Part shown: in pieces, positions 52,646-61,017 of the stretch
Position numbering within the stretch: the stretch's first letter is position 1
Layout of the letters: each line of letters begins with the position of its first letter
From: an uncultured Hyphomonas sp.
GTDB taxonomy: Bacteria; Pseudomonadota; Alphaproteobacteria; Caulobacterales; Hyphomonadaceae
Assembly (NCBI RefSeq): GCF_963678195.1
Contig: NZ_OY782759.1
Coordinates: forward strand, 3,286,001-3,350,000
Length of the DNA: 64,000 bases
Reading direction: 5' to 3'
Program-made: the position numbers and the translations under genes
The notes under the pieces: model-generated
Database searches by the model: none
Seen by the model: the letters and a program-made list of their open reading frames with translations, nothing else
What the model was told of the DNA's origin: nothing

Positions 52646-53031
52646 CAGGCCGCCGCCCCTTCACCGTGGGCCAGCAGGCGCCGGCACCGGCTGAGGGCAC
52701 GGTAGAGGTTGGAACAGGCCACATCGGCGGAAATATCGAGCACGGCCGCGCGGGCGTCCTCGTCTTCGCTGGCCGCCAGCAGCGCGGCGAGCGATTCTGC
52801 GGCCTGCGAATAGGTCGGGCCGTCCGCCTCGCCGAGCAGGTACATCTGCATGACACTAAAATAAGCCCGGGCTGCAGGGGTCGTGGCATCGCGCGGATGC
52901 AGAATATCCTTTTCGCGCAGGACCCGGGCCTGGTTCTCCAGCAGCAGCACGCCCCGGCGGTCGCCATTGCGCACGACGGCACCGTTCACAACGAACGTTT
53001 CACCCGGCTTGAGCGACAGTTTGAGAGGCAT
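52645..53031 (-). CDS. flbT: Flagellin post-transcriptional regulator FlbT
   Basis: 128 residues: MPLKLSLKPGETFVVNGAVV, RGVLLLENQARVLREKDIL and YFSVMQMYLLGEADGPTY are diagnostic of FlbT. In Caulobacter FlbT binds the leader of flagellin mRNA and limits its translation until the hook is complete. No flagellin gene lies nearby, so it acts in trans. It lies downstream of a strong structured element at 53151-53261. Confidence 0.93.
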   Translation of the reverse strand: MPLKLSLKPGETFVVNGAVVRNGDRRGVLLLENQARVLREKDILHPRDATTPAARAYFSVMQMYLLGEADGPTYSQAAESLAALLAASEDEDARAAVLDISADVACSNLYRALSRCRRLLAHGEGAAA

Positions 53032-53440
53032 GGTTCCAGATCCAATGCGGCGAATTTCGCAAAGAATCGCAGGAAGGCGTTAACGCTTGATTGCCGGTTC
53101 ACGAACTTTCCGGTCCAGCCCGAACAGGCGGGAGATGCCCGAAAGTCCTGAAAAAAGGTGCCATGCGCGCGGTCCCCGGCAGGGTCCTGGATCACAAGTC
53201 CTGCATCGGCCCGGGCCTGTCCCCACCCTCTGAGTCAGACCTGCCCGGACCGGTGCGGCACTCCGCTGAAGCTTGAGACGCTGCGGTCGTGCGCATGGCC
53301 TGTTCATTTTATCACAGGTCAAAGGTCCCGGAAAATGAAACCCGTGCTGCGGTGCGGGATGCACCTCCCGCCACGTCAGAGCTTGCCCCTGTCGGGGCAC
53401 TCCTTATTGTGGAGGCAAGACAGATAAGGACGGGACACCC
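53032..53440. other. Gene-free stretch between flbT and moxR
   Basis: 409 bp. Besides the structured element, it contains GTGCCCCGACAGGGGCA-type symmetry (TTGCCCCTGTCGGGGCA, 53385-53401) upstream of moxR. That is a near-perfect palindrome of about 14 bases that could be an operator for moxR. No credible ORF. Confidence 0.5.
53151..53261 (-). ncRNA. Candidate structured RNA or attenuator upstream of flbT
   Basis: On the minus strand GTGCC (53257-53261) pairs with GGCAC (53158-53162). Inside this, CGGTCC-G-GGCAGG pairs with CCTGCC-GG-GGACCG, a long GC helix, with an internal region containing GGACTTGTGATCC and GGCCCGGGCC. TTTTTT (53151-53156) follows at once. The roughly 105-nt hairpin plus T run ends 120 nt before flbT. 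It could be a small RNA with its terminator or an attenuator in the flbT leader. It lacks the conserved SRP RNA GGAA/GCAGC motifs. Confidence 0.45.
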
Positions 53441-54319
53441 ATGCGTTTCGAAGGCACTGAAAACTATGTGGCAACTGACGACCTGCGCGTGGCCGTGAAT
53501 GCCGCCATTGCACTGGAGCGCCCGTTGCTCGTCAAAGGCGAACCCGGCACCGGCAAGACCGTGCTGGCAATTGAAGTGGCCAAGGCCCTCGGCTGCGAGC
53601 TGATCGAGTGGCACATCAAGTCCACCACCAAGGCAAACCAGGGCCTCTATGAATATGACGCCGTGTCCCGCCTGCGCGACGGCCAGATGGGCGAAGAACG
53701 CGCCAAGGACGTCAAAAACTACATCAAGAAGGGCAAGCTGTGGGAGGCATTCACCGCCGACAAGCGCCCGGTTCTGCTGATCGATGAAATCGACAAGGCC
53801 GACATCGAATTCCCGAACGACCTCCTGCAGGAGCTCGACCGGATGGAATTCTATGTCTACGAGACCGACGAAACCGTGAAAGCGAAACAGCGCCCGATCG
53901 TGATCATCACATCGAACAATGAGAAAGAACTGCCGGACGCCTTCCTGCGCCGCTGCTTCTTCCACTTCATCAAATTCCCGGACGAAGACACGATGCAGGA
54001 AATCATCGATGTCCACTATCCGGGCATCAAGCAGAAGCTGGTGAAGGACGCCCTGACGACCTTCTACGCCATGCGCGAACTGCCCGGCGTGAAGAAGAAG
54101 CCGTCGACCAGCGAGCTGCTGGACTGGCTGAAGCTACTGATGAACGAGGACATCGACCTCGAAACCCTGCGCGAGAAGAACCCGGAACGGCTGACCCCGC
54201 CGCTGCACGGCGCCCTTCTGAAAAACGAGCAGGACATCGCCCTCTTCGAACGCCTCGCCTTCCTCGCCCGCCGCCAGGACGGCCCGGGCGGCGGCCGCCG
54301 CGGCCCTTCAGGGGGTTGA
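53441..54319 (+). CDS. MoxR-family AAA+ ATPase
   Basis: 292 residues. Walker A GEPGTGKT (33-40), Walker B VLLIDEIDKAD, sensor 1 IIITSNNEKELPDAFLRRC (Arg finger region). MoxR ATPases remodel or insert cofactors into partner complexes, usually with a VWA-domain protein. The predicted partner is the VWA gene at 58213, but three genes lie between the two here. The Gly/Arg-rich C-terminal tail (PGGGRRGPSGG) is short. The gene at 54380 begins 60 bp downstream on the same strand. Confidence 0.94.
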   Translation: MRFEGTENYVATDDLRVAVNAAIALERPLLVKGEPGTGKTVLAIEVAKALGCELIEWHIKSTTKANQGLYEYDAVSRLRDGQMGEERAKDVKNYIKKGKLWEAFTADKRPVLLIDEIDKADIEFPNDLLQELDRMEFYVYETDETVKAKQRPIVIITSNNEKELPDAFLRRCFFHFIKFPDEDTMQEIIDVHYPGIKQKLVKDALTTFYAMRELPGVKKKPSTSELLDWLKLLMNEDIDLETLREKNPERLTPPLHGALLKNEQDIALFERLAFLARRQDGPGGGRRGPSGG

Positions 54320-54379
54320 TTACTTCTCCGATCCCCGGATAACTATCAGAGATAGAAGTCTGCGGGGTGGGGAGCGGGA

Positions 54380-56506
54380 ATGTCTTCATGGAAGGATCTG
54401 TCGGACCGGCGGCCGACATATCTGATGGATACACCATGCCTGACGCGTAATTATGTCATCAGGTTCGGCCAGCCATTTGATATCACGGCCTCTCCGAGCC
54501 AAGCGGTCGGAGAAAACCGTCAGGTAGACCTCCTGACCCGTCTGAACGATTATATCGGTCTTCTGAACCGGGAAACGGCCCCCTTTGCGGGACAGCGGGA
54601 AATCGAGCAATTCCTGATTGGGGATCCACCGCCGGACCCGCCTGAGGATCAACCGGAAAGCAGCGCACGGACCATCCGGCGCAATCGTCACGAAACAGCT
54701 TTCGGCGTGCGGCTGTTTGCCGGTGTTCCGGTTGAGGTCTTCATCGACCTGCATTCGGAATATTTCACGGTTCAGTTCCGGGCCTATCCCTGTTCGGCCA
54801 GGCCCCGCTCCGGCGATGGGGCTGCCCTGTCTCCCTTTGTGCAGTCGACCGCCGAGGTCCTGAAATTGCTCAGCACCGCACACCCCGACCAGTCACCCTG
54901 GGCTGCTTTCGAGACGCCGGAGGGCTGGAATCAGAAGAGCGGGATCGAGACGCATCCGCTGTTTGAGGCACTCTGTGAGGTGTCGAAGGGCAAGGACAAT
55001 GACTTCCTGAAACCGGAGAAGGGTCAGGAACAGCTCAACGCCCTTCAGAACGACAAGGTCTCAGAGGCTGTTACGCGGCTGATTTACGACGATTTCTGGT
55101 ACTATGTTCTCGATTGCCCGAAAGAAAATCTGGACATACCGGGCCTCAGCCCGAAACGCCGGTTTGAAAAACAGAAAAAAAACCAGCCGCCCAGACCGCA
55201 AGGGACCTTCGCCAGTATACTGAGCTATCTGAGAAGGGAAGATAACTCGCCCAATAGGCCGTCTCCACCTGCAAAAGACATCGACCTGTTCAATCTGGCC
55301 ACCCTGTTCAAAGGCCTCGTGATACGGCCGGTGCCACCATCTCTTGAAGCCCTGTTGTCCCAAAGCCCCAACAGCAGCGGCAACGGCACGCCGCAGCTTG
55401 AAAAAGAGATCTGCGATGCGTTCGGAAAACAACTCAACGATCTGGAATTCACCTGCGGAGACGGTGGAATCCTGGATGAGCGTCAGGACAAGGACCTCGT
55501 TCTCAACCGGTCTGCAGACCCGGCTGCCCTGGAGGGAGAAACCAATACGCCCTTGGGGGTTGGCGATGAATTCCGTCGCGGCGTTCTTTACATGAACCTG
55601 TTCTCGCCGCTCCTTTCCCGCATTCTCGGCTATCGCCGCGGCCGGTCGAAATTCGACGATCACATGGCTGGCAATACCGTCCTGTGCGGCGTACTCGATG
55701 GGCTCGCCATCTATGGTTCCAGCTTCGGGCGCAAAACGACATGGGACGCCAATAAGGACGAAGTCCGGTATTTCATCTTCTTTACCGGCCCCTCCCGCAA
55801 CCAGCTTGCCCGGCTCAATCGCCGCATCAACAATGCCGGGGAAGCGCGCGTCTTTTCGATTTTGGAGCTGAACAGAGTCCGCCAGGCCGGCGACGACCTG
55901 CGCAGGCTGGATGCAATGCTGGATCGCCTGCGCCGAGAAGATTCAGTAACGTTCAAGGCGCTCTCCCGTTTGTGGTCAATCCACGCGAGAATCGAAAGAA
56001 AAGTCCGTGGCGGCCTGCGCCACCGGATCGGCCGGACCGCCTATTACCGGCGGCGCCTGAAGCAACGGATTACAGACCTTCGCATCCGCCGGCTCGCCGG
56101 CTGGCAGACCTATGACGAGTACATCCAGCGGATCTTCGATCCGATTCACGACACTTATGAGCGCATCGGCATCCGTATGGCCGATGTCGAGGGCAAGCTG
56201 GCCAATGCCGATGAAGCCCAGGAAACGCGGTCTGCGAACAATCTGGGCCGTGTGGGCGCCATCTTTGCCGGACTGACCGCATTCTCGCTTATCGCCGAAG
56301 CGCTGACCATCGATATCAAGACCAAGACCGTGTCGCAGATCGACTGGTTTGAAACTGCGAGGGTCTGGATCCTGCTTCTTCCGGCAACCCTCGCACTCTC
56401 CTTGCTCAGCTGGTACTTAATACAGTGGTTGCGCTACAAATTCCGTGATCATGAATTCGAGCTTCTGTCCGAAACGGAAGACGAAGACCTCTCCGATTCC
56501 TTCTAA
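54380..56506 (+). CDS. Large C-terminally membrane-anchored protein, unknown
   Basis: 708 residues. The N-terminal 500 are soluble with no motif I recognise: RNYVIRFGQPFDITASPSQA near the start, then RYFIFFTGPSRNQLARLNRRINNAGEARVF. An Arg-rich helical segment follows (RKVRGGLRHRIGRTAYYRRRLKQRITDLRIRR), then RIGIRMADVEGKLANADEAQE. Two membrane helices (about 624-645 and 665-690) and an acidic tail end the protein. The GGGGAGCGGG site fixes the ATG. Lower third-position GC than its neighbours is suggested but not measured. It sits between moxR and the VWA gene and may be cotranscribed with moxR. Confidence 0.75.
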   Translation: MSSWKDLSDRRPTYLMDTPCLTRNYVIRFGQPFDITASPSQAVGENRQVDLLTRLNDYIGLLNRETAPFAGQREIEQFLIGDPPPDPPEDQPESSARTIRRNRHETAFGVRLFAGVPVEVFIDLHSEYFTVQFRAYPCSARPRSGDGAALSPFVQSTAEVLKLLSTAHPDQSPWAAFETPEGWNQKSGIETHPLFEALCEVSKGKDNDFLKPEKGQEQLNALQNDKVSEAVTRLIYDDFWYYVLDCPKENLDIPGLSPKRRFEKQKKNQPPRPQGTFASILSYLRREDNSPNRPSPPAKDIDLFNLATLFKGLVIRPVPPSLEALLSQSPNSSGNGTPQLEKEICDAFGKQLNDLEFTCGDGGILDERQDKDLVLNRSADPAALEGETNTPLGVGDEFRRGVLYMNLFSPLLSRILGYRRGRSKFDDHMAGNTVLCGVLDGLAIYGSSFGRKTTWDANKDEVRYFIFFTGPSRNQLARLNRRINNAGEARVFSILELNRVRQAGDDLRRLDAMLDRLRREDSVTFKALSRLWSIHARIERKVRGGLRHRIGRTAYYRRRLKQRITDLRIRRLAGWQTYDEYIQRIFDPIHDTYERIGIRMADVEGKLANADEAQETRSANNLGRVGAIFAGLTAFSLIAEALTIDIKTKTVSQIDWFETARVWILLLPATLALSLLSWYLIQWLRYKFRDHEFELLSETEDEDLSDSF

Positions 56507-56509
56507 GCC

Positions 56510-57295
56510 CTAATCGTCCGCCTTCATGGGCGTGATGCCCTTCGTCGGGGGGCGGAAGTTAACGTCTTCCCGGCTTTTCAGGAAGTCGGCCATCTTGGTC
56601 TTGTCGGTGCGTTCGTCCCACCAGGTTTTCCAGGCAAGCGTGATCCAGCCTATATGGAAAGCGACACCGCAGATCAGTGCCAGCCAGCCCGGAATTGGCC
56701 CGATATGCGCGCGGCGCACGAAGTGGGCGAAATTGTCCACATCGGTCGGATGAATGGCGATCTTGGCGAAATAGGCCGCCCCGAGGATCGCGAAAATCCA
56801 GCCATAATTGCGGCGCAGGCGCCGGCCGACCGACCGGATCATCGAGATCCGGTATTGCGGTTTGACATAGTCATCTGACAAGGCTGTGCCCCGGTCGAGC
56901 GGAATCCGCGCCCCCTCCCCGCGCAGCATGGGCACGTAGAAGGCAATTTCCAGCACGCGCGCGCGGAACCGCCAGACATAGAAGAAGCGGTAGCGCCGCG
57001 CCTCCAGCATCAGGAACATGATGCAAAGCGCGCCCACCAGCACGATCGGGAATGGCGAGGCACGCTCTGACGCAAACGCAGCAGACAGGCCGATACCGGT
57101 GGAGATGACCGCCCAATTGGTGGTCTGGTCGAGGCGCTGGCGCCATACGGTCGAACGATAGACTTCCGCCCGGTAGAGGTGCGCAATCGCCCCGACTTCC
57201 TTGTTGCCGGAAATACCTGATGGTGGATCGCCGTCAGGGTCACCATCGGTTGATGTGGCCAAAGCCAGATCGTCTTTGTCGTCGAATTCGGTCAT
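56510..57295 (-). CDS. DUF2270 membrane protein
   Basis: 261 residues. GAIAHLYRAEVYRSTVWRQRLDQTTNWAVISTGIGLSAAF and MFLMLEARRYRFFYVWRFRARVLE are DUF2270 signatures; four membrane helices. Role unknown. It is convergent with the 708-residue gene, 3 bp between the stops. DUF2270 genes occur near various membrane proteins; the link to MoxR is positional only. Confidence 0.87.
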   Translation of the reverse strand: MTEFDDKDDLALATSTDGDPDGDPPSGISGNKEVGAIAHLYRAEVYRSTVWRQRLDQTTNWAVISTGIGLSAAFASERASPFPIVLVGALCIMFLMLEARRYRFFYVWRFRARVLEIAFYVPMLRGEGARIPLDRGTALSDDYVKPQYRISMIRSVGRRLRRNYGWIFAILGAAYFAKIAIHPTDVDNFAHFVRRAHIGPIPGWLALICGVAFHIGWITLAWKTWWDERTDKTKMADFLKSREDVNFRPPTKGITPMKADD

Positions 57296-57340
57296 GCGGG
57301 CGTTTCCTTGCCCCCGCCTACCCTTAAAAAGGCCGCCGGA

Positions 57341-58090
57341 TCAAGCCGGACAGTAGCCCCGCTGAAGAATTGCGCCGTAGCCTTCCAGCGCTTCGCGGAC
57401 GTGCCGGGTGTCCTGCGGCTGGCCGGCACCGGCGCGCACCCGCGCCGCGAGCGCCGCCGCGCCTCCCGTTATCCGGGCCCGCCAGAAGGCGTAGCGCAGC
57501 CCGTCCGGTTCCACCGTCAGCTGAACCGCCCGGTCGAACATGGCGAGATCGCAGGTCTCCATCGCCAGCTCGCTCAGGACATGGCCGAAATCGCCGCGCT
57601 CGAAATTCTCGAGCGGCCGGGCGCCCGGCTGGGCCGGACCGGCAAGCGCGAACATGGCGTCTGTGACACGCCGGCGGGTGGCTGCATCCGGCGCGAGACG
57701 CGCACCGGCGGCCATCAGCTCCGGTCGGCCGATATTGAAAGGCGGAAGCCCGGCCTGGGCCCGCTGCAGGAAGCGATTCCAATCCGCTTCCCGCAGCTCG
57801 GCCTCCGCCCGCTCGCGGACATAGTCGGGATAGTGCGGCTGCGGCGCTGCCTCGCCGTCCAGCCTGCCCTCCCATTCCGCGAGCAGCGCTGTGTCCCCAC
57901 TCAGCGCTAAGGTATTCAGGAATAGTGTTTTCAGACGATCCCGCTTGTCAGCCGGGAACCCGGCGGCCGTCTCCCAGATCGTCTGCATCATGCAACTTTT
58001 CTCCTCCTGCCCTGCCGCGCAGCCGGGCATGGCCGCCGCAACCGGAGTGGTGAACACCACAAATACGGAGAGGAAAAAGACACGCATCAT
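57341..58090 (-). CDS. Secreted helical protein, unknown
   Basis: 249 residues with a signal peptide (FFLSVFVVFTTPVAAAM). The mature chain holds Cys residues at CAAGQEEKSCMM and a final RGYCPA, and the helices look like SEL1/TPR-type repeats (LALSGDTALLAEWEGRLDG, ALEGYGAILQ). No family recognised. It lies between DUF2270 and the divergent VWA gene. Confidence 0.7.
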   Translation of the reverse strand: MMRVFFLSVFVVFTTPVAAAMPGCAAGQEEKSCMMQTIWETAAGFPADKRDRLKTLFLNTLALSGDTALLAEWEGRLDGEAAPQPHYPDYVRERAEAELREADWNRFLQRAQAGLPPFNIGRPELMAAGARLAPDAATRRRVTDAMFALAGPAQPGARPLENFERGDFGHVLSELAMETCDLAMFDRAVQLTVEPDGLRYAFWRARITGGAAALAARVRAGAGQPQDTRHVREALEGYGAILQRGYCPA

Positions 58091-58212
58091 GCCGATACAT
58101 ACCTACCCGGCCAAAGCTGAACGCAGGATGAGCAGACAGTTCGCGTGACGTCAGCTTGGACAGAGGCCGGCAGGCGGGCTATGTTTATGACAGGCTAAAG
58201 TGAGACATCCCC

Positions 58213-59394
58213 ATGTTCCTCAATTTCTTCAACCAGTTACGCGAAGCAAAAGTGCCCGTCACGCTGAAGGAATACCTGATGCTGATGGAAGCGATGGACG
58301 AGAAAGTCATCGATATGGATGTCGAGGACTTCTACTATCTCTCCCGCGCCGCGCTGGTGAAGGACGAGCGGAACATCGACAAGTTCGACAAGGTTTTCTC
58401 CCACGTCTTCAAGGGGCTCGATTCCCTGGCAGATGCGGTGGATGTGCAGGACATCCCCGAGGAATGGCTGCGCAAGATGACCGAGAAATTCCTGACCAAG
58501 GAAGAGATGGACGAGATCGAGGCCATGGGCGGCTTCGAGAAACTGATGGAGACGCTGAAACAGCGCCTCGAGGAACAGAAGAAGCGCCACGAAGGCGGCA
58601 ACAAGTGGATCGGCACGGGCGGCACCTCCCCTTTCGGGGCCAATGGCTACAATCCGGAAGGGGTGCGGATCGGCCAGGAGAAATCCCGCCACCGCCGCGC
58701 CGTGAAGGTCTGGGACAAGCGCGAATTCAAAAATTATGACGACAGCGTCGAGCTTGGCACGCGCAATATCAAAGTGGCCATGAAGCGCCTGCGCAAATGG
58801 GCCCGCAAGGGTGCGCCGGACGAGCTCGACCTGGACGGCACCATCAACAACACCGCCCGCAAGGGCTATCTCGACATCGAGATGCGCCCGGAAAAGCGCA
58901 ATACGGTTTCGGTCCTTCTGCTGCTGGATGTCGGCGGCTCAATGGACCCCTATGTGCGCGTGATGGAGGAGCTGTTCTCCGCGGCGCGGTCCGAGATCAA
59001 GAACCTCGAATACTACTACTTCCACAACTGCCCCTATGAAGGCCTGTGGAAGGACAATCGCCGGCGCATGAACAACCGCATCCCGACCTGGGACGTGCTG
59101 AACAAGTATCCGTCGGACTACAAGGTCATCATCGTCGGCGACGCGACGATGAGCCCGTATGAAATCACCTATGCCGGCGGCTCGGTCGAGCACTGGAACG
59201 ACGAAGCCGGCGGTCTCTGGATCCAGCGCTTTGTTGAGCGCTATCCGAACCTTGTCTGGCTGAACCCGGTCAAGGAAGGCGCCTGGGAATATACCGGATC
59301 GATCAAACTGATCCGTGAACTGATCGGTCCTCAGCGTATGTTCGAACTGACGCTGGGCGGTCTTGATGAGGCGATGAAAGAACTCAGCCGTTAA
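58213..59394 (+). CDS. VWA-domain protein, CoxE-like partner of MoxR
   Basis: 393 residues. A helical N-terminal half (MFLNFFNQLREAKVPVTLKEYLMLMEAM) is typical of CoxE-like (COG3825) proteins. The VWA domain has the MIDAS motif DVGGSMD and later IVGDATMSPYEI. With MoxR it would form a chaperone-like pair that inserts metals or assembles complexes. The pair is usually adjacent in other genomes, but here it is 3.9 kb apart from moxR. The start follows ATCCCC and has no strong ribosome site. Confidence 0.92.
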   Translation: MFLNFFNQLREAKVPVTLKEYLMLMEAMDEKVIDMDVEDFYYLSRAALVKDERNIDKFDKVFSHVFKGLDSLADAVDVQDIPEEWLRKMTEKFLTKEEMDEIEAMGGFEKLMETLKQRLEEQKKRHEGGNKWIGTGGTSPFGANGYNPEGVRIGQEKSRHRRAVKVWDKREFKNYDDSVELGTRNIKVAMKRLRKWARKGAPDELDLDGTINNTARKGYLDIEMRPEKRNTVSVLLLLDVGGSMDPYVRVMEELFSAARSEIKNLEYYYFHNCPYEGLWKDNRRRMNNRIPTWDVLNKYPSDYKVIIVGDATMSPYEITYAGGSVEHWNDEAGGLWIQRFVERYPNLVWLNPVKEGAWEYTGSIKLIRELIGPQRMFELTLGGLDEAMKELSR

Positions 59395-59425
59395 GTCCCG
59401 CTTCCTCCCATGGACCTTGCGAATG

Positions 59426-59456
59426 GCCTGACGCACCTCCGGTGCCAGGGTCAGGC
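59426..59456. other. Intergenic hairpin between VWA gene and DUF2165
   Basis: GCCTGAC-GCACC-TCC-GGTGC-CAGG-GTCAGGC makes a 12-bp two-part stem with a TCC loop. No T run follows, so a terminator role is doubtful; it could be a processing site or repeat. Confidence 0.4.
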
Positions 59457-59477
59457 GTGTTCCGGAAGGGGGAAGCA

Positions 59478-59963
59478 ATGATCCGCTATCTAAAGATTGT
59501 CCTGATTGTCTTTGTGGGCCTTCAGGGCCTGTTCTATTTCATCTCAAACGCCGTGAACTGGGACTATGCCCAGATGGCGGTCAGCACCGTGCTGAGCCAG
59601 GCGGACAGTCCGGCGTATCCGAATCTGGTCGTACCCGCGATCACGTCTCCACTCCTCGTCAAACTCGCTCTGATTGGCATCATGACCGGCGAATTGCTCG
59701 TCGGCCTGCTTTGCCTCAAAGGCGCGTTCGATATGTGGAAAATGGCTGATGGCCCGGTCGATGGCTTCAATGCCGCAAAGACCTGGGCCATTGTCGGCTG
59801 CTGCACAGCACTGATCGTGTGGTTCGGCATATTCCAGGTCTTCGGCGCCGCCTTGCTGCAGATGTGGCAGGGCCAGGTCGGCGTCGGCTCCTTTGAAGGC
59901 GCCTTCATTTATCACGCCGCCAGCGGCATCATTCTGATTTTCGTCAACCAGAAGGACGACTGA
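59478..59963 (+). CDS. DUF2165 small membrane protein
   Basis: About 161 residues, four helices. Motifs MIRYLKIVLIVFVGLQGLFYFISNAVNWDYA and AKTWAIVGCCTALIVWFGIFQVFGAALLQMWQ match DUF2165. Function unknown. The ATG at 59478 is preceded by GGAAGGGGGAAGC, a strong site. An in-frame ATG at 59442 would sit within the hairpin region and is not used. Confidence 0.88.
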   Translation: MIRYLKIVLIVFVGLQGLFYFISNAVNWDYAQMAVSTVLSQADSPAYPNLVVPAITSPLLVKLALIGIMTGELLVGLLCLKGAFDMWKMADGPVDGFNAAKTWAIVGCCTALIVWFGIFQVFGAALLQMWQGQVGVGSFEGAFIYHAASGIILIFVNQKDD

Positions 59964-60054
59964 CAAACATTCATAGCAATCTCCAACGGCACGCTTGAGG
60001 TTTGAGCCGGGTCTCCTAGTGTGAACCGGAATCAGCTTCCGGAAGGAGACGTCC

Positions 60055-60963
60055 ATGCCGCGTGTCAGAGCGAACGGTCTTGAAATCGAATATGAGGAGA
60101 CCGGCTCACCCGACCATCCGATGATCCTTCTGGTGTCTGGCTATATGGGCCAGATGACGGAATGGCCGGACCGTTTCAAGCAAGCCCTCGCGGATGCAGG
60201 CCGCCGGGTGGTTGTGTTTGATAATCGTGATATCGGACTCACAACGGCAATCGATGATCCGGCCCTCGAAGATTGTGTACCGCCTCCCATGGACGAGCTC
60301 ATGCAGGGTGCTGCCGAGGGTGAGCCGGTGCATGAACGTGTGCCCTATGTCCTCGATGACATGGCCGCCGATGCTGCGGCGCTGATTGAAGCGCTGGGCG
60401 CCGAACAGGCGGATATTCTCGGCCTGTCGATGGGCGGCATGATCGTCCAGTTGATGGCGCTCAACCATCCGGAGCGGGTGCGGACACTTATTCCGGTCAT
60501 GACCACATCCGGAGACCCTGCTCTGCCGCCTGCCCAACCCGAAGCGCTCGAAGCCCTGACAGCCGAGCCGGAAAGCGAGACCCTGGAGGCGATCGGTGAT
60601 CTGGCGGTGAAAACCTATCACGCCATCGGGTCCCATCCCGATCTGCGTGCATCGGATGATGAGCTTCGCGCGGCTGCGATCGCCGATGTGCAGCGCGCGA
60701 ACCGGCCCCTCGGGCTTGCCCGGCAATTTGCCGCCCTGTTGGCCCAGCCGCGATGGCACGACCGGCTTGAGACCGTCGGCAAGCCCACACTCGTACTGCA
60801 CGGACAAATGGACCGGCTGATTCCGCCAGACTGTGGGCGCGACATCGCCCGGCGGATACCGGAAGCGGATTTCAGGCTGATCGAGAAATGGGGCCACGAC
60901 CTGCCGGAAGCGGTCGTACCGGACCTGCTCGACCAGGTCCTTCCATTTCTGGCACGCGCATAA
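60055..60963 (+). CDS. Alpha/beta hydrolase, tandem copy 1
   Basis: 302 residues. Nucleophile elbow GLSMGGMIVQLMALNHPERVRTLIPVMTTSGDP, with Ser nucleophile; HGQMDRLIPPDCGRDIA carries the acid; EKWGHDLPEAVVPDLLDQV the His. It is about 60% identical to the next gene (not measured). Substrate unknown; family members hydrolyse esters or lactones. GGAAGGAGACG precedes the ATG. Confidence 0.88.
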   Translation: MPRVRANGLEIEYEETGSPDHPMILLVSGYMGQMTEWPDRFKQALADAGRRVVVFDNRDIGLTTAIDDPALEDCVPPPMDELMQGAAEGEPVHERVPYVLDDMAADAAALIEALGAEQADILGLSMGGMIVQLMALNHPERVRTLIPVMTTSGDPALPPAQPEALEALTAEPESETLEAIGDLAVKTYHAIGSHPDLRASDDELRAAAIADVQRANRPLGLARQFAALLAQPRWHDRLETVGKPTLVLHGQMDRLIPPDCGRDIARRIPEADFRLIEKWGHDLPEAVVPDLLDQVLPFLARA

Positions 60964-61017
60964 AACGCGGGCACGCAAGCCCCGTCACGAGAAACAAGAA
61001 GCAGTAGGAAGAGACAC

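Noticed and set aside
53151..53261. SRP (4.5S) RNA or 6S RNA
   Set aside because: The conserved SRP GGAA loop with GCAGC motif is missing, and no 6S-like open central bubble could be drawn. Kept only as an unassigned structured element.
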